Shown here one piece after another: positions 48,712 to 57,606 of a stretch of 58,327 nucleotides of DNA. Source of the stretch: Christensenella sp. UBA4675 (lineage in GTDB: Bacteria > Bacillota > Clostridia > Christensenellales > Borkfalkiaceae); NCBI GenBank assembly GCA_002405165.1, contig DHLF01000011.1, forward strand, positions 1 through 58,327. The letters run 5' to 3'. The translations under genes and the position numbers were made by a program. The notes beneath the pieces were generated by a model. That model worked only from the letters and a program-made list of their open reading frames with translations. It did not search any database and was not told where the DNA came from. The first letter of the stretch is position 1, and every line of letters begins with the position of its first letter.

Positions 48712-50532
48712 TTATTTTCTATTTTTAGACCACAATTTCATTCTTTGTTCTTTTGAAAGAATTTTTTTCCTAAGTCTTATACTTTTAGGGGTAACTTCAA
48801 CTAATTCGTCGTCCGCAATAAATTCCAAACATTGTTCTAAACTTAAAACTGTGGGGGTAATAAGTTTAAGCGCTTCGTCGCTTCCGCTAGCTCTGTTATT
48901 AGTAAGTTGTTTTTTCTTACAAACGTTTACGACAATGTCTTCTTCTCTTGAATTTTCTCCGACAATCATACCTTCGTAAACTTCAACGCCCGCTCCTACG
49001 AATAGGGTACATCTTTCTTGCGCGTTAAATAAGCCGTATTGAGTGGTAGTTCCGTTTTCAAAGCAAACCAAACTTCCCCTGTTTCTTTCGCTAACTTCGC
49101 CCTTATATTCTTCGTAGCTGTCGAAAACGTGGCTCATTACGCCAAAACCTTTGGTGTCGGTAAGTAGTTCGCTTCTGTATCCTATTAAACTTCTGGAAGG
49201 GATTTTAAAAGTTAGTTTAGTTTCGCTGTTTCCGTTTGTGGTCATAGTTTTAAGTTCGGCTTTTCTCGCCCCTAACTTGTTCATAACCGCGCCCACGTAT
49301 TCGTCGGGAACTTCTACTACTAATTCTTCTATCGGTTCGTAAGTTTTTCCGTTTACTTCTTTAAAAATAACTTTCGGACGAGATACTTGAAATTCGTAAC
49401 CTTCTCTTCTCATTTGTTCTATAAGAATGGATAGATGTAATTCACCGCGTCCGTAAACTTTAAACGTATCGGCGGAATCGGTTTCTTCGACTTTCATACT
49501 TACGTTAGTTTCTATTTCTTTAAATAATCTTGCTCTTAAATGTCTACTCGTTACGAATTTTCCTTCTTTTCCCGCAAAAGGCGAGTTATTTACAATAAAA
49601 TTCATAGAAATTGTCGGCTCGTCAATCGCAACGAAGGGTAGTGGTTCTACTTGGTCGGGCGGGCAAATAGTTTCGCCTATGTTTATTTTTTCAATACCGT
49701 TTACGGCTATAATGTCGCCCATTTTAGCTTCTTCGCAGGGGACTCTTTTAAGACCGTCGTATTGAAATAATTTTACTATTCTTCCCGAAGAAGTCGTTCC
49801 GTCCGTATGGCATACTACTATCGGCGCGCCTTGTACGGCTTTACCGCGAACAATTTTTCCTATTCCTATTCTTCCGACATATTCGTCGTAGTCAACGTTA
49901 CATATAAGCGTTTGAAGTCCAGCGTCTACTTCGCCTTCGGGACAGGGAATTTCGTCTAATATCGTTTGCAAAAGGGGAGTCATATCCTTTCTTTCGTCGT
50001 TTAAATCCTTAACCGCCCAACCGAGTTTTGCACTTGCGTAAACGGTTTTAAAATCAAGTTGGTCGTCGTTTGCGCCTAAATCAAGGAAGAGTTCGAGAAT
50101 GGAATCCATAGTTTTATCCAAATCTCCGCCTTTGTCGATTTTGTTAATTACTACGATAGGCTTTTTGTTTAAATTTAACGCCTTTTTCAAAACGTATCTG
50201 GTTTGGGGCATACTGCCTTCTACCGCGTCTACTAAAAGTATTACGCCGTCTACCATAGAAAGTATTCGTTCAACTTCTCCGCCGAAATCAGCGTGTCCTG
50301 GTGTGTCTACGATGTTTATTTTTACTCCGTTATAGTGAATGGCGGTGTTTTTGGCAAGAATAGTAATTCCCCTTTCTTTTTCAATATCCCCGCTATCCAT
50401 AACTCTTTCGGCAACTACTTCGTTAGCCCTAAAAATATGAGTTTGTTTTAAAAGCTCGTCAACCAAAGTCGTTTTGCCGTGGTCAACGTGAGCAATAATA
50501 GCAACGTTTCTTATATCCGTTCTTTTTTCCAT
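48712..50532 (-). CDS. typA: Ribosome-associated GTPase TypA/BipA
   Basis: Translational GTPase of the EF-G-like family involved in 50S maturation and stress growth. The 606-residue protein has G1 AHVDHGKTT (14-22), G2 RGITI, G3 DTPGHADF and G4 NKIDK, followed by domains II, III, V and the C-terminal domain with RNRGSLVCFENG. AAGAGATAAACA-type spacing with GGAGA precedes the ATG. Single-gene transcript. Confidence 0.97.
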   Translation of the reverse strand: MEKRTDIRNVAIIAHVDHGKTTLVDELLKQTHIFRANEVVAERVMDSGDIEKERGITILAKNTAIHYNGVKINIVDTPGHADFGGEVERILSMVDGVILLVDAVEGSMPQTRYVLKKALNLNKKPIVVINKIDKGGDLDKTMDSILELFLDLGANDDQLDFKTVYASAKLGWAVKDLNDERKDMTPLLQTILDEIPCPEGEVDAGLQTLICNVDYDEYVGRIGIGKIVRGKAVQGAPIVVCHTDGTTSSGRIVKLFQYDGLKRVPCEEAKMGDIIAVNGIEKINIGETICPPDQVEPLPFVAIDEPTISMNFIVNNSPFAGKEGKFVTSRHLRARLFKEIETNVSMKVEETDSADTFKVYGRGELHLSILIEQMRREGYEFQVSRPKVIFKEVNGKTYEPIEELVVEVPDEYVGAVMNKLGARKAELKTMTTNGNSETKLTFKIPSRSLIGYRSELLTDTKGFGVMSHVFDSYEEYKGEVSERNRGSLVCFENGTTTQYGLFNAQERCTLFVGAGVEVYEGMIVGENSREEDIVVNVCKKKQLTNNRASGSDEALKLITPTVLSLEQCLEFIADDELVEVTPKSIRLRKKILSKEQRMKLWSKNRK

Positions 50533-50561
50533 TGTTTATCTCCAAAAAATTTACAAATTTA

Positions 50562-50590
50562 AGTATAATAATTAGAGTAAAAAAAGTCAA
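50562..50590 (-). promoter_or_regulatory. Sigma-A promoter of typA
   Basis: On the minus strand TTGACT (50585-50590), 17 nt, TATACT (50562-50567), 30 nt before the start codon. Confidence 0.78.
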
Positions 50591-50618
50591 ATAAATAGCA
50601 AAAAAATAAATATATAAT

Positions 50619-50646
50619 TTACAAAAATAAGTAAATATGTTAAAAT
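50619..50646 (+). promoter_or_regulatory. Possible promoter of the ABC exporter
   Basis: TTACAA (50619-50624), 16 nt, TAAAAT (50641-50646), with about 45 nt of leader before the start codon. Confidence 0.5.
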
Positions 50647-50697
50647 AAGGCGGAAAAAAGTGGTAAATCAAATTTTCTTGTTTTACAATGAGTTTTT

Positions 50698-52404
50698 ATG
50701 AAAAAATTTTTAAAATACTTTAAATCTAATTTAGGTTTGTTTTTATTAGATATAATTTGCGCCGTTTTAATAGCTGTTTGTAATTTGTGTTATCCTTTAA
50801 TAGCTCGTAAAGCGCAAACTAGCGTTATTAACGGTAAACCGCTAAATTCCATAATAATAATTTTCGTTATATTATTTGTGATTTTTGCCTTAAAGGCTGT
50901 TTTTACTTACATCGTAAATTATTTCGGACATATTTTCGGGATTAAAGTTCAAGGGCAAATGAGAAAGGATTTATTTTCACATTTGCAAACTCTTCCCGTT
51001 GAATACTTCGACGAAAATAAAACGGGTAGCATTATGAGTAGAATCGTAAACGACTTATTTGAAGTTTCGGAGCTGTTTCATCACGGCCCCGAAGATTTAC
51101 TCGTATCCGTAATGTCAATAATAGGCGCACTTGTTCTAATTTATTTAATCAATCCGTTTTTATGTTTAATTGTTTCGTGCGTAGTGCCTTTAATTATTTT
51201 GGTCGTAGTACTGTCAAGGAAAAGTATGCTTAAAGCCATGTACGAACAAAGAGTGAAAACAGCCGAAATAAATTCAAGAATAGAAAATTCTATCGGCGGA
51301 ATAAGGGTTTCTAAAATTTTTACCGCCGAAGAAAGAGAAAATAAACGTTTTGACGAAAGAAATAACGAGCTGATAAACGCAAGAAAAGTATCTATGTGGT
51401 ACGTTTCAAAATTTCATACGATTTTAACGTTTATAATGGATATGCTTTATCTGCTTGCTTTAACGTCGGGAATAATTTTTTATTTTTACGGTAAAATTTC
51501 CGCGCCCGATTTAACGGCTTTTATTTTGTATATCGTTATTATGATAAATCCCATAAAACAATTCCAAACGCTTTTTGAAGAAATACAAAACGGTTTAACG
51601 GGTATAAAAAGATTTAACGAAATAATGGCTATAAAATCCGAACAAGGATTTTCAAACACGTTGGAAATAAGTTCGATTGAAAGCGTAGAATTTAAAAACG
51701 TTTATTTTAAATATCCTAAAACCGATAAATACGTTTTAAAAGATTTTTCTTATACCTTTTTAAAAGGGAAAACGGTTGCTATAGTCGGAGAAAGCGGGGG
51801 CGGTAAAACCACGCTAGCGAGTTTAATTTTAAGATTTTACGACGTTGAAAAAGGAGAAATTTTAGTAAACGGAATTAACATAAAGGATATTTCTTTAAAA
51901 AGTTTAAGAGAAAACGTTAGCATTGTTCAACAAGATATTTTCTTGTTTGACGGCACTATAAAGGAAAATATAGAATTTTCAAAGGAAAACGCAACAAATC
52001 AAGAAATTTTGGATAGCGTTGAAAAAGCCGATTTAACAAAATTTATATCTTCCTTACCAAATGGTTTAGAAACGCAAGTAGGAGAAAGGGGCGTAAAGCT
52101 TTCGGGCGGGCAAAAACAAAAAATTTCTATCGCAAGAGCCTTTTTAAAGAACCCGAATTTCTTGATTTTAGACGAAGCGACTTCCAGTTTAGATAGATTT
52201 TCAGAAATTGAGATACAAAGTTCGTTAGAATGCTTGTCAAAAGGAAGAACAAATGTTATAATAGCACATAGGTTGTCGACGATAAGCGGTGCGGACGAAA
52301 TTTTGGTCATAAACGGAAACGAGCTTGCCGAACGCGGAACGCATAAGCAGTTGATGGACAAAAAGGGCATATACTTTAATTTATATACAAAAAGTGAAAA
52401 ATAG
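50698..52404 (+). CDS. ABC exporter, fused permease and ATPase (half-transporter)
   Basis: A 568-residue half-transporter: six membrane helices in the first 300 residues, then an ATPase domain with Walker A GESGGGKTT (364-372), signature LSGGQ (468-472), Walker B FLILDEATSS and H-loop AHRLST. It would dimerise to export lipid, peptide or drug, as MsbA-type proteins do; the substrate is not decided. As only one half is present it is probably a homodimer. No Shine-Dalgarno is visible before the ATG. Confidence 0.92.
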   Translation: MKKFLKYFKSNLGLFLLDIICAVLIAVCNLCYPLIARKAQTSVINGKPLNSIIIIFVILFVIFALKAVFTYIVNYFGHIFGIKVQGQMRKDLFSHLQTLPVEYFDENKTGSIMSRIVNDLFEVSELFHHGPEDLLVSVMSIIGALVLIYLINPFLCLIVSCVVPLIILVVVLSRKSMLKAMYEQRVKTAEINSRIENSIGGIRVSKIFTAEERENKRFDERNNELINARKVSMWYVSKFHTILTFIMDMLYLLALTSGIIFYFYGKISAPDLTAFILYIVIMINPIKQFQTLFEEIQNGLTGIKRFNEIMAIKSEQGFSNTLEISSIESVEFKNVYFKYPKTDKYVLKDFSYTFLKGKTVAIVGESGGGKTTLASLILRFYDVEKGEILVNGINIKDISLKSLRENVSIVQQDIFLFDGTIKENIEFSKENATNQEILDSVEKADLTKFISSLPNGLETQVGERGVKLSGGQKQKISIARAFLKNPNFLILDEATSSLDRFSEIEIQSSLECLSKGRTNVIIAHRLSTISGADEILVINGNELAERGTHKQLMDKKGIYFNLYTKSEK

Positions 52405-52449
52405 CATTATATACGAAAAAATAGCCGTCGGGCAACCGATTGCTATAAT

Positions 52450-52526
52450 CGAGGTGTAGCGCAGTTTGGTAGCGCGCTTGGTTCGGGACCAAGAGGTCGT
52501 GGGTTCGAATCCCGTCACCTCGACCA
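52450..52526 (+). tRNA. tRNA-Pro (anticodon CGG)
   Basis: A 77-nt cloverleaf with encoded CCA. Acceptor CGAGGTG/CACCTCG starts with the C1-G72 pair typical of bacterial proline tRNAs; anticodon stem CTTGG/CCAAG holds loop TTCGGGA with anticodon CGG. It lies 45 nt behind the ABC exporter and may be cotranscribed with it. Confidence 0.96.
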
Positions 52527-52530
52527 TAAT

Positions 52531-52569
52531 TAGCGGTTTTAATCTTAAAATTAAAATCGCTAGTTTTTT
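52531..52569 (+). terminator. Terminator of tRNA-Pro
   Basis: TAGCGGTTTTAAT (52531-52543) pairs with ATTAAAATCGCTA (52550-52562) with one G-T pair, then GTTTTTT. It begins 5 nt past the tRNA. Confidence 0.88.
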
Positions 52570-52695
52570 AATTTAATTGTATGAAATCAATATATATTTT
52601 TAACTGTTTGAAATTTTATAAGTAAATTGTCAAATTAAGAGCAAAATTTAGATAAAAAACAGTAATATAAATCAATAAGGTTTTTGGAAATTTAA

Positions 52696-52725
52696 AAAGC
52701 CCGACAGCGAACGCTGTCGGGCTTT
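52696..52725 (-). terminator. Terminator-like hairpin of the SIMPL gene
   Basis: A perfect 14-bp stem AAAGCCCGACAGCG (52696-52709) with its complement (52712-52725) and a 2-nt loop. On the minus strand TTTAAATTT-like sequence follows. It lies 117 nt beyond the SIMPL stop. Confidence 0.75.
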
Positions 52726-52842
52726 AATATTAATATTTATGGTTTAATTTTTATATTAAAAATAAAAAGTTGTTTTGTCGTGTTTTTTATAATACAAAAA
52801 ATTATACCGTCGATATATTAAAAATATTGCTTAAATAAAAAA

Positions 52843-53499
52843 TTAAATTATTTCCCAAACGAAAGTGGCGCTGTCGGATACGTTAATATCGTCGGGTGAT
52901 ATTTCTACGTTAGCAAGGCTCGCTTCGGATTTCATCATAAGTCTACTTTCTATTCTATAATCGGTATCGGAAACTAGGTTTAATTCTCCCCAGTTATAGT
53001 CTATTGATATAAGCTCTCCTAATTTAACGTTAGAAGCTTCGCAAAGGGTTTCGGCTTTTTGCTTAGCGTTTTCAGTTGCGGAAATTAGTAATTCGCGACT
53101 TATATTAGACGGATTTTTTACGGTAAACGAGATAGAAAGTTCGGGTTTTGCAAAGCATTTTGAAATAGTAGAGATAACTTTTGAAAGGCGTTTTGTATCA
53201 AAGTCAAATTCAATTTTTAAATTATGGTTGCAAACATAACCGCAAAAAACGCTTTTGTAAATTTCGTCTTTGGTTTTTATGCTTTCGTAGTTGGTTCTTA
53301 CGTTAAATTTAGTGGTTTTAACTGATTTTTTTTCAAATCCTATATTTTCAAGCGAATTGTTTAAAAGCTCTATTTTTTCGGAAGCTAATTCCATCGTTTT
53401 GTCGTATTCTTTATTTTCCGTTTCTATTTTCATAGAAATAACGATAAGGTCAGGTTTTACCGAAATTTTTCCCATTCCTTTAATAGTTATTGTTTTCAT
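52843..53499 (-). CDS. SIMPL domain (DUF541) protein
   Basis: A 218-residue protein of the SIMPL/DUF541 family, which forms oligomeric rings or lattices of unclear role. It begins ITIKGMGKISVKPD, has the helix with LLNNSLENIGFEKKSVKTTKFNV in family register, and the later block ATENAKQKAETLCEA. Family members are usually exported, but no signal peptide is present here, so a cytoplasmic form is predicted. GGGAG precedes the ATG. Confidence 0.88.
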   Translation of the reverse strand: MKTITIKGMGKISVKPDLIVISMKIETENKEYDKTMELASEKIELLNNSLENIGFEKKSVKTTKFNVRTNYESIKTKDEIYKSVFCGYVCNHNLKIEFDFDTKRLSKVISTISKCFAKPELSISFTVKNPSNISRELLISATENAKQKAETLCEASNVKLGELISIDYNWGELNLVSDTDYRIESRLMMKSEASLANVEISPDDINVSDSATFVWEII

Positions 53500-53525
53500 T
53501 TATTCACTCCCTATAATTTTTAAAA

Positions 53526-53554
53526 ATTATATCATAAGTTTTAAAAATTGTAAA
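53526..53554 (-). promoter_or_regulatory. Extended -10 promoter of the SIMPL gene
   Basis: On the minus strand TTTACA (53549-53554), 17 nt, TATAAT (53526-53531), with TG one base before the -10 box. It is 27 nt before the start codon. Confidence 0.75.
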
Positions 53555-53606
53555 TAAAACTTCTCATTAGGTAAAAGCGTAATAAAAATTAAAATTTTAT
53601 AAATAA

Positions 53607-53636
53607 GTTATACGAAATAAAAGACAAGCATAATTT
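53607..53636 (+). promoter_or_regulatory. Possible sigma-E promoter of the spoIIIA operon
   Basis: GTTATAC (53607-53613) and CATAATTT (53629-53636) are 15 nt apart, a loose match to sigma-E boxes (CATAnnnT for the -10). In Bacillus the operon is sigma-E dependent, which supports but does not prove this site. Confidence 0.4.
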
Positions 53637-53649
53637 ACTATTAGGAAAT

Positions 53650-54501
53650 ATGCTTGATTTTTTGCCGGAAACAATAAAAAATATCGTGTTAAAAGCGGGA
53701 ATTTATAACGTTTACGAAATAAGAATTAGAAAAAATTGTAAGATTTCTTTAAACGTAAACGGGAATTTTTTTGATTATAAATACATTGTAAGCGAAAAAG
53801 ATATTTTACAAATAATAAATTTGGTTTCGCAATTTTCTTTGTATTCTTTTTCGGAAAACGTAAAAAAAGGGTATATAACGACAAAAAACGGCGAACGGAT
53901 AGGCTTTGGCGGGCAATTCGTCTACGATAAAAACGGAATAGTAACAATAAGAAATATATCTTCTTTATGTATAAGAATTCCGCACGCAGTTTTAAATAGC
54001 GGAGAAAAAATTTTAGAACTATTTAATAACGGCGTTAAAAACGTTTTGATATTATCTCCGCCCGGAATGGGCAAAACGACTATGCTAAGAAATATTTCTT
54101 GCATAATTTCGGACAAGTTTAATAAAAATGTAGTAATGATAGACGAAAAAATGGAACTTTCGTCTTACTTTACAAATAAAGAATACGGTTCTCATACTGA
54201 CGTTTTGTCAAACGTGAAAAAAAGCGACGGAATATATTTTGCTATAAAAAATATGCGTCCAGATCTAATAATAACCGATGAAATAAGCGATTTCGACGAT
54301 TATTTAGCAATTTACGACGCTGTTTTTTGTGGAGTAAAAGTAATTTGTTCAATTCACTGCGAAACATTTGCCGATTTTGTCAAAAAGAGAATAGGAAATA
54401 CCTATTTAAAAAACGGAGTATTCGATTATTACGTTGAAATAGGCGAAAAAGTCGGTAACGTAAAAAATATTTATTCGCATAAAGGAGAAAAAATTGATTA
54501 A
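53650..54501 (+). CDS. spoIIIAA: Stage III sporulation protein AA (ATPase)
   Basis: Secretion-type ATPase of the SpoIIIA-SpoIIQ feeding-tube complex between mother cell and forespore. The 283-residue protein has an N-terminal RIRKNCKISLNVNG region, Walker A SPPGMGKTT (136-144) and Walker B PDLIITDEI (204-212). It heads eight genes in the classical AA to AH order. AGGAAAT precedes the ATG. Confidence 0.94.
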   Translation: MLDFLPETIKNIVLKAGIYNVYEIRIRKNCKISLNVNGNFFDYKYIVSEKDILQIINLVSQFSLYSFSENVKKGYITTKNGERIGFGGQFVYDKNGIVTIRNISSLCIRIPHAVLNSGEKILELFNNGVKNVLILSPPGMGKTTMLRNISCIISDKFNKNVVMIDEKMELSSYFTNKEYGSHTDVLSNVKKSDGIYFAIKNMRPDLIITDEISDFDDYLAIYDAVFCGVKVICSIHCETFADFVKKRIGNTYLKNGVFDYYVEIGEKVGNVKNIYSHKGEKID

Positions 54502-54955
54502 ATGTTTTTTGGCAATGGTTTTTTGTGTTTTATGCGGAATGATAATAACGGGAAAATACAAAAAGAAAATATCGTTAGTTGAATCGCTAATAAGGTTTAA
54601 TAAATCGTTTTTAATAAACGTACAGTACGAAAAAAAGACGATACCCGAATTTATTTGTGAGTACGAAGATGAAAACGTAGTGAATTTATTGCAAGAAGTA
54701 GAATTGAGTAAAGCCGAAAAACGCAAGCCGGATTTAAAAAATTACGTTGATAAAGAGATATTAAAAGAAACGGAAAACTATTTTTCGGTTTTAGGTACGA
54801 GCGATAGCGAAACTCAAAAAAATTTTTTAGATTCTTACGGACAAGTTTTTGAAAATAAACTTACGGAAACACAAAAAAAATATTCGGGATTGATTTCGGC
54901 AATTCCTAAAATCAGCATTTTGATAGGGGCGACGTTTTTTATAGTTTTATTATGA
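54494..54955 (+). CDS. spoIIIAB: Stage III sporulation protein AB
   Basis: A 153-residue protein with a membrane helix at each end (about 1-18 and 138-153) and a helical cytoplasmic body; related to GspF/type II secretion platform proteins. It begins at TTG, supported by AAAGGAG six bases upstream and by the lack of any earlier ATG; it overlaps spoIIIAA by 8 nt. A shorter length than the Bacillus protein (171) is noted. Confidence 0.88.
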   Translation: MIKCFLAMVFCVLCGMIITGKYKKKISLVESLIRFNKSFLINVQYEKKTIPEFICEYEDENVVNLLQEVELSKAEKRKPDLKNYVDKEILKETENYFSVLGTSDSETQKNFLDSYGQVFENKLTETQKKYSGLISAIPKISILIGATFFIVLL

Positions 54956-55146
54956 GTATAGATATTATTTTTAAAATCGCGGGGATAGGAATTTTAATAA
55001 CCGTAATATGTCAAATTTTAAAAAAATCCGAAAGGGAAGATATTGCAACGCTTGTAAGTTTAGTGGGGCTTATAATAGTTTTATCGCTAGTAATTTCCGT
55101 TATAAGCGATTTTTTTACAAGTTTAAAACAATTATTTAATTTTTAA
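54952..55146 (+). CDS. spoIIIAC: Stage III sporulation protein AC
   Basis: A 64-residue protein of two membrane helices (about 5-24 and 31-56) with the conserved REDIATLVSLVGLI stretch between and in the second helix. Small membrane component of the channel base. It overlaps spoIIIAB by 4 nt (ATGA). Confidence 0.93.
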   Translation: MSIDIIFKIAGIGILITVICQILKKSEREDIATLVSLVGLIIVLSLVISVISDFFTSLKQLFNF

Positions 55147-55147
55147 T

Positions 55148-55525
55148 ATGATTTATAAATTGATAATAGTTTGTATGGCTATGGGAATAATTCTCGTTTG
55201 GATAAAAAACTATTGTCCCGATTATTTTGCCCCCACTTTAATAGCCTGCTCGCTAATAACGTTAGTTTTTATAAGCGAATTAGCTATAAAATTTTTTAGC
55301 TTTTTTAAAAGTATGTCTTCTTATGGAATAGACGAAAGTATTATCGTATTAGTTTTAAAAATACTTGCAATAAGCTATTTAATAGAATTTTCAGTCGGTA
55401 TATTAGAAGATATGAATTTAAAATCTTTTTCGGATAAAATTGTTTTAGGCGGAAAACTGATAATACTAGCTATGATTTTTCCTATAATAAAACAAATAAT
55501 ATCCGTTTTATCGGGACTTATATGA
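55148..55525 (+). CDS. spoIIIAD: Stage III sporulation protein AD
   Basis: A 125-residue protein with about four membrane helices; MGIILVWIKNYCPDYFA at the start and the C-terminal GGKLIILAMIFPIIKQI are typical. It begins 1 nt after spoIIIAC with no Shine-Dalgarno, so it probably depends on reinitiation by ribosomes leaving AC. It overlaps AE by 4 nt. Confidence 0.92.
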   Translation: MIYKLIIVCMAMGIILVWIKNYCPDYFAPTLIACSLITLVFISELAIKFFSFFKSMSSYGIDESIIVLVLKILAISYLIEFSVGILEDMNLKSFSDKIVLGGKLIILAMIFPIIKQIISVLSGLI

Positions 55526-56667
55526 AAAAAATTGTTGCAATTTTATTTCTTATTTTGCTCGTATGCTCATTTAACGGTGTTAAAAATGTAAAAGCGAGTA
55601 CGGAAAATCAAAAAAATATAGATTATTCCGAAATTTTAGATGGGCTTAATCTTGACGTATGTGAAGATATTTTTAAAGAAAACGATTACTTTAAAAGCGT
55701 AAACGGTAAAAGCATTAAAGAAAAAATAAGTTATTTAATTTATGGCGATGCCGATTTAGATTTTTTTAGTTTATTTCGAAATTTTTTTAATGGCGAAATT
55801 TCTTCTTTAATGCCACTTTTGTCAATTTTATTTATCGTTTCCGTAATAGGCGGAATGAAAGACATAGTAAAGGTTGAAAACGGAAAGACGAGCGAAATAA
55901 GTAATTTTGCAATATATTTAATAAATTTATCGGTAATAGCAACGTGTTTTTCATTGGTAACCGTAAAGGTAAACGATACGGTGGAAAAGCTTACTAAACA
56001 ATCTGAAACGGTATTTCCTATACTGCTTGCTTTACTGAGTTTTTGCGGGCAAACTTATTCGGTGGCTACGTTCAGTCCTGTTATGCCCGTTGTTGCGTTT
56101 ATTACTCAAAAAATAGTCGTCGGAATAATGTTTCCGTTAATAACCGCGTTGACGGTAGTTAATATGGTAGGGAATATGGGCGAAAGCGTAAGACTAAACA
56201 AGTTTAGCGAACTGTTATCGTCCACTTTTAAATGGTTATTAGGTTTGGTGCTTGGAATTTTTACGATTTTTGCATCCGTAAAGGGAATATCGGCAAGTAA
56301 GACAGACGGCATTTCAAGATTTGCTTTAAGGTATTTATCGGGTAGCGTACCGTTAGTCGGCGGTTTTTTAAAAGACGGAACGGAAATTTTTGTTTTATCT
56401 GCAAGCGTTGTTAAAAATGCGTTTGGTAAATTTTTTTTATTTAGTGTTTTTTTTGAAATTTTTAAACCTGTAATTTCGTTACTTTGTTTAAGTTTTATTT
56501 TAAAGATAAGCGCATCTTTAATAGAGCCGTTTCAAACCGATAAAAGCGTTAATTTGTTATCGGCAACGGCAAAAACTTTTACATATTATATTGCTGTTTT
56601 GTTGACGATATTTTTTATATATTTCGTACTCATTTTGCTTATTATGATATCGGGCGGTTCGGTATGA
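55522..56667 (+). CDS. spoIIIAE: Stage III sporulation protein AE
   Basis: The largest membrane subunit, 381 residues: a signal-like N-terminal helix (about 3-25), an extracytoplasmic region, then about seven membrane helices, with LKWLLGLVLGIFTIFASVKGIS read as LLGLVLGIFTIFASVKG and the PLVGGFLKDGTEIFVLSASVVKNAFG block in family register. AE is proposed as the channel platform. It overlaps AF by 4 nt. Confidence 0.94.
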   Translation: MKKIVAILFLILLVCSFNGVKNVKASTENQKNIDYSEILDGLNLDVCEDIFKENDYFKSVNGKSIKEKISYLIYGDADLDFFSLFRNFFNGEISSLMPLLSILFIVSVIGGMKDIVKVENGKTSEISNFAIYLINLSVIATCFSLVTVKVNDTVEKLTKQSETVFPILLALLSFCGQTYSVATFSPVMPVVAFITQKIVVGIMFPLITALTVVNMVGNMGESVRLNKFSELLSSTFKWLLGLVLGIFTIFASVKGISASKTDGISRFALRYLSGSVPLVGGFLKDGTEIFVLSASVVKNAFGKFFLFSVFFEIFKPVISLLCLSFILKISASLIEPFQTDKSVNLLSATAKTFTYYIAVLLTIFFIYFVLILLIMISGGSV

Positions 56668-57098
56668 AACAAATTTTAACCTGCATAATTTCGTTTGGAG
56701 TTATGATAACCTTAATATCCGTAATCGTGCCGGAAGGCAGAATGAAAAAAACTTCTACAAAAGCGTTGTCTTTTATAATTACTTTATTTTTAGTAACTTT
56801 TTTCGCTTCTTTTAATTTTAAAGGAATAAAGGAAAATGAAAACGCATATGTTTATAGCGAAAAAGATAGTCAAGAACTTTTATTAAAGTTTGCTTGCGAT
56901 AAAATTTTAAAAAATGAAAAGGTTTTCGCGGACGAAATTATAGTGGAAACGGCGGAAGATAATTTTATATTTTCCATAAGCTCGATAAAGGTAAAGCGTC
57001 CGACGGACGAAAACGGCAAAGACGCCAAAGATAAAGCCGTAGAAATTATTTGCGAATATTTTAACGTCGAAAAAGAAAAGGTTTTTGTGTATGAATAA
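56664..57098 (+). CDS. spoIIIAF: Stage III sporulation protein AF
   Basis: A 144-residue ring-forming subunit with two N-terminal membrane helices (about 5-22 and 35-51) and a small soluble ring-building domain. It is shorter than the Bacillus protein (about 206), the difference being in the soluble part. It overlaps spoIIIAG by 8 nt. Confidence 0.85.
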   Translation: MKQILTCIISFGVMITLISVIVPEGRMKKTSTKALSFIITLFLVTFFASFNFKGIKENENAYVYSEKDSQELLLKFACDKILKNEKVFADEIIVETAEDNFIFSISSIKVKRPTDENGKDAKDKAVEIICEYFNVEKEKVFVYE

Positions 57099-57585
57099 AG
57101 AAAAAAAGAAATCAGTCATAAAAGGAATAAAAAAAGAATATATTATCCTAGCGGTACTTTGTTTTATAGCCGTGTATTTCTTATTTTCGACTATTAAAAG
57201 CATAAACGGAAAAAATAAAGTGGAAACGACTACGCAAGAAGAATATTCCGACGTTTTGGAAAATAAATTAAAAAACGCTTTGAGTAAAGTGAAAGGAGCG
57301 GGCGATGTAACGGTAAAAATTTCTTTTAAAGGACCTGTCGAAAAAGTATACGCAACCGATAAAACTACGGTGGAAACTTCTTCCGTAAAAAAAACCGAAG
57401 AAAAAAATATTTTCGTATCGGGAAATTTAGTACTCGTAAACGAAATTTATCCCGAAATATTAGGAGTAATCGTGGTATCTTCGGGCGCGGATAACCTTAC
57501 CGTTAGGCAAAACGTTATGGAGGCGGTCGTAACTTTTTTAAACGTAGATTGCTCCAAAGTTATTATATTAAGCGGAAAAAAATAA
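57091..57585 (+). CDS. spoIIIAG: Stage III sporulation protein AG
   Basis: A 164-residue subunit with one membrane helix (about 15-34) and a ring-building domain (about 52-160) with the family block PEILGVIVVSSGADNLTV. In Bacillus it forms a large ring in the intermembrane space. The start MNKEKKKS is chosen; an in-frame TTG two codons earlier is less likely. It is shorter than the Bacillus protein (about 229). Confidence 0.9.
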   Translation: MNKEKKKSVIKGIKKEYIILAVLCFIAVYFLFSTIKSINGKNKVETTTQEEYSDVLENKLKNALSKVKGAGDVTVKISFKGPVEKVYATDKTTVETSSVKKTEEKNIFVSGNLVLVNEIYPEILGVIVVSSGADNLTVRQNVMEAVVTFLNVDCSKVIILSGKK

Positions 57586-57606
57586 AAATTTAAAGAGGTA
57601 TTAATT

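Larger units (their letters stand above)
52527..52842. other. Gene-free gap after tRNA-Pro
   Basis: A 316-nt AT-rich stretch between converging units. It holds the tRNA-Pro terminator and a long GC-rich hairpin that ends the SIMPL gene. Nothing else with a clear signal is seen. Confidence 0.8.

Noticed and set aside
52444..52449. TATAAT directly before tRNA-Pro
   Set aside because: It abuts the mature 5' end, so transcription from it would begin inside the tRNA, and no -35 box stands at the right distance.
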